Positions 51,279 to 60,000 of a stretch of DNA of 60,000 bases are shown here, in pieces. The translations under genes and the position numbers were made by a program. Location: the NCBI RefSeq assembly GCF_910592395.1, contig NC_088312.1:6760001-6820000 (forward strand). The letters run 5' to 3'. The notes beneath the pieces are model-generated. The model saw only the letters and a list, made by a program, of their open reading frames with translations. It was not told where the DNA came from and searched no databases. The stretch's first letter is position 1. The number at the start of each line of letters is the position of its first letter. This DNA comes from Lineus longissimus. Lineage: Eukaryota > Nemertea > Pilidiophora > Heteronemertea > Lineidae.

Positions 51279-53207
51279 TCAGTTCGCTTTCGTGACCTCA
51301 TCTTCCTTTCCTTTGGTTTTGAAGGCTGTTTTTAGTGGTTTGTGGACATTGCGAGACCCCCTCTTCTTTTTCTTGTCTTGTTCCTCTTGGTTTCTGATGT
51401 AAAAGAACGTACGTCCCTTGAGGGAGGCTGGTAGATGGCGGAACTGTCTTGTCGTGGGGGGTCCGGCGGTGGTAGTCCTTAGGCGTGTTGTGCTGGTCGT
51501 GCTGCTCGTTGACTGGAAGAAAGAAAGAAAAATAAGCAAACAAAAGAAAATATTCGATCCTGCAAAAATATGGCGCAGTGGGCGAAGAATACGTGCCACT
51601 GCGGTTAGGCGACAATTGGGTTTATTGGCGTAGTGACTCCGTCTTCGGCCTGAGGTAGAGTCAATCAATGAGGAGAGACACTGAGAAACGGAAACACTCA
51701 AAAACGTTTCACCGGTTCATCCAGAAACACAGTCCTGGGCCCGGTTGTTCAACACAAGTTTTGTCACTAACGCTAGCGTTAACCTAACTTTGATACATGT
51801 ACATCTAGCGTTAAGCCTAAGGGCTTAACTGAGGAGATAACGCTACATTAACGGCAACATCAGTAACAAGATTTGTTTTGAACAACCATGCCCTGGGTTC
51901 TCCTGGGAACGATGACCAGTGCATAATTGCGTGGTGGCAAAGACTCTAAACCACTATGAGGCGCTGAGGCTCTTCGCAGTGAACAAGGTCAATGGGTGAT
52001 ATGAGTAAAGACTAGCAAATGCTTTTACTTCAATTTTGTACAGAAAGGCCTAGTGTAAATGTACATGGAGTTTTAGATAAAAGCATTTGCTCGTCTTTAT
52101 TCATATCACCCAATGTTTTCGGCAATGTGCCAGGAATAACTTCGAACTCACCGAAGAAGAAGGGTTCAAGAACTCCTCTAGGTCGATTTCATCATCCGTA
52201 CTGGATGGTTCCGCGCAGTAGGATTCTAATGTCTCGTAGGTGCAGTGTCTCAGACAGCATTCTTCCACTACGCCATCGCGGGCCGCCATTGAGGGAGGCA
52301 CCGTGCTTCCCACCAGAAAGGTAGTAGCTTGCCGCCGGGTGATCATCTGGTTGCGGACTGAAACAGATAAATAAATATCATTGAGCGGTGCTTTCTGTCT
52401 GGTTATCCCTGCAGCGGTGCTTTCTGTCTGGTTATCCCTGCAGCGGTGCTTTCTGTCTGGTTATCCCTGCAAAGTACATTTCATTAATAGTGCCACTCAG
52501 AAGTATCAAGATGAAGTGTCTTCCGACCGCACCAACATAGATTCTGGTTCCAACGGCCTCTGGGTTCAGGTCACGACAGCGAGAGTGTGGTCAGGATTCC
52601 AGAAAACAAACTCAACAATGTTTGATTGCAGTGGGTCATTTGTCATAAATGTTTCTCTTTCGCGGTTCGTTGGGGAGTTTTCGCAAAGTCCCAGAAACGC
52701 CAACGCCTATCCCATTGTTGGAGCTCCTGATAACCATGTCGAACAATGGGAGAGGCGTTCGCGTTGGCGTTTCAGGGGAGTTTCGAAAACTCATTAATTA
52801 TGTATGTTTTGGCCGCATCTATTTAAGCAGTGACGAAAATTTGCGTACCGGTTATAATTGAAAACTCCGGCAATTAGAATATCCTTCGTTAAGACCTATA
52901 GACTATCTAGCCCATTTACAATCTCTGGTGAAAACGACTTCATAACCAGCTTATAGCACGCACATACATGTATGACTTTAAATTAGGATCGAGGACGTGA
53001 CCAGTGACGCACCTGTTTCCTCTTTGGTTTGGGAATAGGATACTTACATGATCGTTTCTCGTGGTCGATTCCTGTATCGCCGTGGAAGCCCCGTCCCTGG
53101 CATATGAGGTCTAACACATCAGCAAGCGTCCTGCCACAGAGGCGCTCTAGACCGTAGACGATACTGATCTGGAAGACCACGATGAGGAAGAGCGACTGGA
53201 TGTTCAT
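51279..53207 (-). CDS. Insulin/IGF-like peptide precursor
   Basis: Exons 53207-53048, 52357-52152 and 51512-51279 (phases 1, 0) give 199 aa. It starts with a signal peptide (about 1-19). The B chain (about 20-43) has LCGRTLADVLDLIC, with C24 and C36 spaced as in insulin. The A chain (about 82-101) has GVVEECC..HC...LESYC (C87, C88, C92, C101). All six insulin cysteines are present. The connecting part has KR (51-52) and RR (61-62), but only a single Arg80 stands before the A chain. After the A chain comes an acidic D-like stretch (about 102-122), then a Thr/Ser-rich and very Lys/Arg-rich tail (123-199) like an IGF E domain. It should be a secreted ligand of the insulin/IGF receptor family. 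The first intron cuts the C region at the family's usual place. Resemblance to amphioxus insulin-like peptides (TLADVL, VEECC) is strong. Confidence 0.92.
51733..51898. mobile_element. Foldback/MITE-like element in insulin-like gene intron 2 (upstream of the last exon)
   Basis: The ends CCTGGGCCCGGTTGTTCAA and TTGAACAACCATGCCCTGGG are inverted, and the pairing continues through ACAAGTTTTGT / ACAAGATTTGT and GTTA-type words. The total is about 165 bases. The interior has its own TAACGCTAGCGTTA palindrome. No coding capacity. Confidence 0.7.
51990..52115. mobile_element. Second foldback element in the same intron
   Basis: The arm CAATGGGTGATATGAGTAAAG and on (51990-52027) pairs with 52077-52115 over about 38 bases with three mismatches. 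The loop is about 50 bases and contains a TGTACA-type word. It ends about 35 bases before exon 2. Confidence 0.75.
52384..52470 (+). repeat. Three identical 29-bp tandem copies
   Basis: GCGGTGCTTTCTGTCTGGTT plus ATCCCTGCA occurs three times without any mismatch (52384-52412, 52413-52441, 52442-52470). It lies in intron 1 of the insulin-like gene, about 27 bases from the exon 2 acceptor. Perfect identity points to recent expansion. Confidence 0.95.
52674..52792. mobile_element. Foldback element in insulin-like gene intron 1
   Basis: Arms 52674-52719 and 52741-52792 pair through AACAATGGGAGAGGCGTT, GTTGGCGTTTC and GAAAACTC with small indels, around a loop of about 20 bases. Likely a miniature inverted-repeat element. 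Confidence 0.75.
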
Positions 53208-53220
53208 ACTGCAATTATAG

Positions 53221-55374
53221 AAATATGAAAAATTCGAAGTTATGCAAAGCTCATTTGCTCTTTCTCCATACCTGTTCCCTTATTTTTATTCACATACACT
53301 TACTTAGTGATCGAGCGAACAGCTGCATTACCCGATATGAATATTCTAACGTGAGCCAGAACGTAACGTATAATGCATGATTTCTTGGGAACTGTCTCCT
53401 TCTCCATCCTGGTGCCCCTCTTTTTACTCACTTTGCGACATTTGAACTCATTTAGGGAAATGACAGCATCTAAATGTACTTGTCGGTTGAAAATGTTGTC
53501 AAAATACTATAATTACTTTCAGATGTCGTGATAAAGACACTATAATATATGTTCGTTCTAATAAGGGGAATAGAGTTTTTCCCCTTTATGTATATACATG
53601 TACATGTATAAGCATTTTAAGGCGACCGGCACGGGGTTGCGATTGGACTACTGGTTTACTTTATGCGGGAGGATCTCTGAATATTAGAAACCGGTCGTTT
53701 AAATTCGATTCTACTGTATATACCAAGGGGACTGTAACAAAACATCAATAGTAGAATGCGCCAAAGAAAATGTCTCAGCTGCCTGTCTCCATAAACATGA
53801 TCCGATCAGGCCTAGCTTAACATGTCGACTTGTCGACACGGGAAAATCCTATACTTATCGCACAAAACCCAATAAAAAGAAGTTGCGGCTGCGTCTAACA
53901 TTCTGAAGACACGATGCTTGAAGGAAATCGAAGTCGAGAAAGGTCGCTAAATGTCAGTACGATTTTGGACTGGAATTCGAGTTATACAGCTATGTATAAT
54001 TCAAAGGTGGTTGCTTCGATTTTAATGAGGTTTTCACCTTCGGGTGTTTATCTTATATGCCCTATCATGTATACCTTAAATGTTAAATTAAATCGACAAC
54101 AGGTGAACAGCCACTGGCGAAAAAGGTCTGCTAACACACCAATTGGACCCTATATAGCTATAGTGCCCATATAGACGATATATACGTTTTTCTCCGTTCT
54201 CTGGCTGGCTATACTCTTTGGAAACATCAACATCAACATCATCAGTGATCATGAGACCATATACCGGAGTAGTTTTTTTTAAACCCAGATTTTCCCCTCT
54301 TTTAATGTTTTTTTCAATACATAAAGGAGATCATAGGGGAGCCAGCGTCCTTAAACAAGTAATACATGCATTTGATAACGAGAATTTACGAATTCGCCCT
54401 GGGTAGCTTTTCCAAGCAAATATATCCAAGGTACAAACACTAACCAGTTTTCACAAAGGCTTAAAGTAGATACAGGTTTTGGTCACTTAATGAACTTGGC
54501 TTACATGTATATATCCCTAATAGTTTTTTAAAAACAAGCTTTTGGGATGAACACCACACCTAATTTCTACTATGGTTGCAGAGAACTTCGTGGAGGGCCA
54601 GCATAAATCTCTATTTCTCTAAATGCAGATGAAGGGATTGCTGATCGCATTTTTTTCATTTCGACCACATTTTCAACCAACATCTGCATCGTTAGTTCAA
54701 AATTACGGAAGTCTTTTGGCGAGTTTGGACGTACTGCATCGATGCCGTCGATGAACTACCCGGCTTTGTCGGGAAAACAAAGTTTACATATATCTGTTCA
54801 GTATTTAGCCACATTTTAATTACTCTCCTATACATGTAGTATTCAGCGCGCACACATGCGCGACGAAATAGACAGAAGTAAACATCGCCAATTGGCCAGA
54901 AAGAGAGAAATGACTTCCCAGTTAAGACACGAATATTACGTTTACTTGCCCTTGCCGGTTGAGGCCTGAAAGGCGTTTCGTGGGGGTCGAATTCATCAAG
55001 ATTTGCCCTGATGACCCTGGTTAGACCGTATAACAATGGGAAGTTAGGCCAAGGTTCGAGCTGGCTTTGTTTAACGATAATAGACCGTGAATTGATTAAA
55101 GCCTGAATTCTTCTGACCGCGAGGTAAGGGGAAAATAACTAAATGTAGACACCAGTGAAGAGGTAGGCCAGGCGAAAAGTGCTTTAAAATTTTTAATCAA
55201 AATCTGTTAACCAGTGTACTCCGTAAGTGAAATAGAGTTTGGCATGTTTTGATGATTTGGGAGTACAATTTGGTCTGCACTGCTTGATACTTGTTGGTGC
55301 TAACAACTGTCAGCCTTGTGAAGAGAATCAGGTTAGCATTGGATCATTTTGGTTATAAAAGTAGTGGCACTTAC
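53221..55374. other. Probable intron of the insulin-like gene or intergenic DNA
   Basis: No coding exon recognised. The open frames (53914-54174, 54692-55036) have no family motif. If the leader exon at 55375 is right, this is the first intron of the insulin-like gene. Confidence 0.4.
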
Positions 55375-55560
55375 CTTGTTTTCGATGTGAAACTCGCAGG
55401 TTAGAGAAAAGAGAAGAGACGGATGTTGAAGCGGCTTCTGTGTTGGAGCTTCGATATTAGCGCCAGGTTACCTGATAAACCTAGTTTTATAGGCCCTTTC
55501 CTCCTACGCCTCCCACAACTCAGCTCGTATGTCACGTGTCTTTTTGCATTTGTCATCCGC
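55375..55560 (-). promoter_or_regulatory. Possible leader exon and promoter of the insulin-like gene
   Basis: The coding start at 53207 sits one base after an acceptor (ATAATTGCAG), so a non-coding exon must lie upstream. A strong minus-strand donor (AACAAG then GTAAGTGCC) ends at 55375. About 150-190 bases further upstream are an E-box (GTCACGTG, near 55531) and a YY1-type AAGATGGCGG (minus strand, 55557-55566), fitting a TATA-less promoter. Left border and use are inferred; a plus-strand gene could use the same promoter. Confidence 0.35.
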
Positions 55561-55570
55561 CATCTTGCAA

Positions 55571-58500
55571 GAAACTATGGCGACCGAAACCCCGTGCCCT
55601 GTATCCTAAACAAGGACAACCACGCACATGTCAACCCCGCAAATGTATCTGAACAAGAGAACCTTGGGACGATGGGGGCTGTCGGAAGTGAATTTCGATT
55701 ATAGGTACCGGTTACAAGAAGCTTAAGCTAACTATTGAGAAAATTTGATAGGCTTGAAGGGGAGTATTATCAGCCAACCTTTCGTACTAGGTATAATACC
55801 AAGGACATCTATACGTAGTCCGTGATATACTAAAAGTACATCATATCAACAAAATAGGAGACGTCAGAAGTAGAAATAAATCGAGTCCTCTCCCTTTATT
55901 CCTCATTACCCCTTGGGTGTAGGTGGATCTCTACTTCTGGTTACCTGACTGTCCTCTAGTCAATCGAATGCTAACCCGGAAAGATCATGCCAGGAAAGTT
56001 GTAAGAGGGGTCGATTCGCCTCTTTATGACTAAATCTAACAGCCCAGTTCGTTCGTTTCTACTTCAAACCCTTGGGACATTTTTATCTGACTTCAACCAC
56101 AAGATGACACTGTGTATTAGATCCGATCAGATCATCACTAACTGCTGGGGACATTGCTTTTCATTCATAGTGAGGCAAAAAAAGTTATATCTGGTCGACA
56201 GCTACAGGTGAGACAATATTCGTCACGATTCGCTATTTTGCGTCTATTCGCGAGAACTAAAAACCCGATTTAAGTCTCAGATTAAAAAACTTCATATTAA
56301 AGAGACAAGACGTCATCACGCGACAATGGAATACGCCTACGTATACATGTAAATGTAACTGGATTTATTTTCTTGCGAATGTACTCCAGGATGTAACTTG
56401 TAGCTGATTTCAGATCGAATCCTTTACTTTCGTCATTGCCAAAGTGAGGTCAGAATAACATGATGTCATCTAATATGACATGAGGTCGCAAAAATATGAC
56501 AATAACGAGCCCACACAAAAAGCTATATTTGATGGGTGGGGATTTTTGTATTGAAATTCATTAACGAAAACAAGAACGCTGAACGTAATTATGTGCCGAG
56601 AACATCAGAAAAATAACTGCCTGTCTCTAAGTCCAAGCAAAGTACTCAAGTTGGTTCTGCGATTGTTTTTTACGTATTCCCTGTGCGATTCAAGCAAAGT
56701 CACGTTTAGGTGAAACATTTATTTAGTAGCACGTACCGCATTTCATTCACAAAAAAATGAACTATAACATCCGCGGTAAGGCGTTGGCGGAAGAACATAA
56801 TCATCTATCCCCAGACAAGATATTTTGTAGATTTACAAATGGGATTGTTTTTTATTTGTATCGAAAACAGACTTATTCAAGACTGGTGTCCAACAGGCAT
56901 CACACCAACAGCCCATTGATTTTCGCAACGGCACTTCCCGCTATCTATACAAAACCAATACAGCTGCCGAGGATTTTCAGCTTAAAAATATCTGTTATTG
57001 GTACTTGGTACTTTAAGGGTTGGCTATAGGTACCACCATTTTGGCTAGAACCTGAAATCCTAAAACAATTAAATCTCTTTTAAAACAAAGTGAATGGCAA
57101 TTTCAAGGGTGGGAGTCTGTTCTTTGTGTTCAAGAGACCATCCTCCCGGGATTTAAATTGGCATTCACCTCATTCTGATAGTTCAGTTTATTCTGAGGAG
57201 AACGCACGAGGCACGTGGGGACGGCTTTTTTATTTCACGCTTCACTGCAGCCGAACCGTACCAACGAAAGCTGTCGCATGCGCTCAGCGATTCAAAGCAA
57301 AATCGCTTTCAGGTTTCACTGAACTCACCAAAATCGAACCAAAAAAGCTTTTTTTCTTTCCGACGTCGCATAAGATTCGATAAAAGATTTAGTTCTGCCG
57401 CGATTTAATACGCATGCCCTGTGCGATTCAAGAAAAATCGCGTTAAGTGGAAACCTATATACCCCGAGCTGAATTCCTCTTTGCATGATTATGTGATTGT
57501 TGGTCGTGAAACAGGTGTAAGTACGGATAAGCTCAAACAACATCTTAGATTAATTTGAAAGCAGCGAACATGCACTTTGTAGTGTCACGAAAGAGTAGCC
57601 GAAAACAGGTTAAGAGACAGACCAACTTTCTCAGTAGTGTTTTTAACCACAAGTTTCCGTGTACGGGAAAGCCAATAAAAAAATCCGATGGTTTCCATGA
57701 GGCCCGTTTTTATTTCACACCCGCATTTAGCCGTCAAAGCTAACATAACACCAGCCTAGTCACAAGCAGACATGTAATCTCGAAATTACAGAAGATGTAA
57801 TGTTTTATTCCTTTCACCCTTTACTTCTCAAAAAGTATATGTTCGTACATGTTGCCTCTGACGATACATCAGCGTCGCGGTGTTACAACCAATCAGTTAT
57901 CGCAAATTATCATAATATTCTCACAAATGACAATGTACTGATCAGTCAGACAAGCTATGAAAACCATTGAGATTTACCAAAATGTAAACGTGCAAACTAA
58001 ATGCCGCGATATCATTTGTGTTCGGACATTAATCGCTCTATTTCTCGACCAATCTGGATGAAATGTTTAACAACCATCGGTTTAACTATACTGTAGATTT
58101 ATTTACCAATACCGTACACTTCCTGCAGTTACATTATATATATACACATACAAATAGCTAAAAGATCAGCCACTTACTTTGAGTACTGTTAACCACCAAA
58201 TTTTCTCATCTTTTTTTTGCAAATCGCGAAAATATTTGAAAAAAATTAAATTTCCAAACAATAATGTTGTGGCGGCACAAGAATGCTTAAATGCGATATA
58301 GCATTTTTCCAATTTGTTGACTTGTTTAGCTTCAGTCCACGAGCTTTTCATGCGGAGTTATCTATCTATAAATCATCCTTTACGACCATCGAGTCACCCT
58401 TCGCCCATTTTAAGCCAGTTGCTGTATTTCCTCTGAAAGAGAAATAATGAAAAATCATTGACCATTATTTAGCTTAATTCGATAAAACTGTGATTGATTG

Positions 58501-59252
58501 GGTCAATCTGTGGGGGGGGGGGGGGGGTGAATGGGGGAAGTGAGGGTAAAATCCTCTCTGATTTTCTGAAAATTTTAGGTCAGTCGGTAGTTTCAGTAAA
58601 CCATCCCGATGGGGTTGTTTTATCAGCAGCACCGGAAATGAGTTTCAGCGATCTTTAGACTATATTCTCCATTTAATACTAGTCTAATCAACAAGTATTC
58701 GAAACCAGGACCTAGAGAGATTGAAATCAAACAGAAACTAACGGAAAATTATTAAAAGGTGTAGAGCATTCCGCGATAATGACGTCACTGCAGCTGCTGC
58801 CCTCTATTTCCCCATCGCTGAATTACAGGCAATGTCGGACAAACGTGGTTTCGTAATGGATTCAGGCTTTCTAACTAGGGCAATTAGATTCAATCTGGCA
58901 CATGTCCGAGTGTTGGAAATACTACATAATTGTTCTGAATATTTCTCTCTCTGACTCTATGGTATCATTCATGCTAAAAACAATGCACGGTCAAAGATAA
59001 TTGACTTTGAAATAAGCTCAAATGCGTAGAAATAAGTGTCGATGTCCGACTGTCACGTGACTAAAACGTCATCAATATCTTATTCAAATGACCTTGTGAG
59101 CTATAAATAGTAACTTCGCGGAATGCTATTGAATACAGTCATTGCCATTTGTGTCACAGCTGAACTCAGGGGATCCGAACATTACAAGTGTTTGATGCTG
59201 TCGGGCCTATTTAGGTCTATTAGTTAAAACAAGTATGGATTAAGGATACTTG
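55571..59252. other. Non-coding stretch before the right-hand gene
   Basis: No gene recognised. Related short blocks around a GCGATTCAAG.AAA.TC.CGTT word occur at about 56685, 57280 and 57422 and may be fragments of one dispersed repeat. A run of 16 G lies at 58512-58527. A CRE-like TGACGTCA lies near 58781 and TATAAATAG near 59102 on the plus strand, with no plus-strand coding exon behind it. Confidence 0.45.
58512..58527 (+). repeat. Poly-G run (16 G)
   Basis: Uninterrupted G run followed by further G-rich sequence; possible G-quadruplex and likely length-variable. Confidence 0.9.
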
Positions 59253-59330
59253 GTCAAAACAACAAATACCAAGAATGTTTCTGAATGAGCCTAGGTTTAA
59301 ACTGGTTTTCGAGTTCCCCTCCAAACTTAC

Positions 59331-60000
59331 CTGCGGCAGATCTGCATTTAATCTTCTTAAGGAACCTGCTGAGAGTGTTAATACTAGCCAGTGGGTCGTT
59401 CTCTTTCCAGAGTAACAACGCCCTGTGACACTGCTCCCTCGAGCCGATCACACCCTCCTCGATACCATCGATATCGTCTTCGTGTAGTCCGAGAACCAAC
59501 GCCAGGCGACGCCAGTCAGTTATTACTTCCTGGTTCTGTGCTACCCTCAAGAACGCCCTCTTTAATTTAGCCTCTGAAATGTAATTGGGAGGAATGGGCT
59601 ACAGTATACCATTAAAGCATGAGGCATTACATGTAACAGTGAAAGCCTTCTCTCGCTGGATCGAGAAGGAAGAAAGGAAGTCAAAAGTATTGACCAAAAA
59701 TATTTCCGATTTATGAACAAGATGCAATGGTAAAGACATCGAGCGGGTGACTTCGAGAGAGTTGATACAAACTGATTGTTTTCCAATTTAATTGGTTAAT
59801 CATCGATTAAAGGTGTTGGTACATTCTCCAACGTGGTTTCAAGGAGCAGAGCACAGACATAATGCGCACATCTAGCATGGTCATTCTTTAATTAGTGTTC
59901 TAACCTTTTGCTTTGTTGGCCCTCTCAAGTTTCCAATCTCGTTCCCGGTCCTTGATGTCCTCTACAAGGTCGGTGCGTCCCACAGTGATCAACCCTGCAC
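59331..60000 (-). CDS. Death-domain protein, partial (runs off the right edge)
   Basis: Two minus-strand exons are visible: 60000-59905 (5' end outside the window) and 59573-59331, joined in frame. The first encodes a charged, probably helical linker (GRTDLVEDIKDRERDWKLER and on). The second carries most of a Death domain: ITDWRRLALVLGLHEDDIDGI, then SREQCHRALLLWKENDP and a final TLSRFLKKI helix. This matches the family's DW..LA..LGL...DI..I and W helix pattern. Death domains mediate assembly of apoptotic and innate-immune signalling complexes. The donor after AAG (GTAAGT) shows that at least one more exon follows to the left, which I did not find. N-terminal domains lie outside the window. 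Confidence 0.8.

Noticed and set aside
53914-54174. 86-codon plus-strand open frame
   Set aside because: No known motif; likely intronic or intergenic chance.
55423-55704. 93-codon plus-strand open frame over the YY1 site
   Set aside because: It spans a probable promoter and leader exon; no family similarity.

Overview
The window is animal nuclear DNA. Genes are split by introns with GT..AG borders, lie on both strands, use poly(A) signals and sit among many foldback and tandem repeats. An insulin-like peptide with insulin/IGF hybrid features, a DSTYK-type GTPase/kinase-fold gene, a Death-domain gene and frequent TACATGTA words suggest an invertebrate chordate, most likely a cephalochordate (amphioxus). 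That is inferred from gene content, not proved. All gene models were spliced by hand from the sequence; every junction given keeps the reading frame.

Layout, left to right. 1-14733: mostly non-coding, with an orphan SRF/TATA-type promoter near 1.5 kb, two orphan exon-like blocks (3071, 4406) and several repeats. 14773-20270 (+): WS/DGAT-family acyltransferase, 5 exons, 840 aa, with a Pro in place of the usual second catalytic-motif His. 20271-23270: non-coding. 23402-27452 (+): DSTYK-like protein, 5 exons, 1002 aa, with an intact GTPase domain and a degenerate kinase fold. 27453-30943: likely 3'UTRs of convergent genes. 30944-39699 (-): MAP3K7/TAK1, 12 coding exons, 697 aa, with a duplicated cassette exon and, directly after its TGA stop and in the same frame, a further 745-codon open frame rich in S-P-T-R motifs. 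39982-47435 (+): PAXBP1/GCFC1, 16 exons, 841 aa, head-to-head with TAK1 over a 282-bp shared promoter. 47870-49080: a minisatellite-like array that changes orientation. 51279-53207 (-): insulin-like peptide, 3 coding exons, 199 aa, with foldback elements in its introns and a possible leader exon near 55.4 kb. 59331-60000 (-): Death-domain gene running off the right edge.

These are unrelated single genes, not an operon-like system. TAK1, DSTYK-like and Death-domain proteins all belong to families linked to stress or innate signalling, but nothing here shows that they act together. The strongest novelty is the giant in-frame tail behind the TAK1 stop codon. The proline-for-histidine change in the acyltransferase and the apparently GTPase-active but kinase-dead DSTYK-like protein follow.
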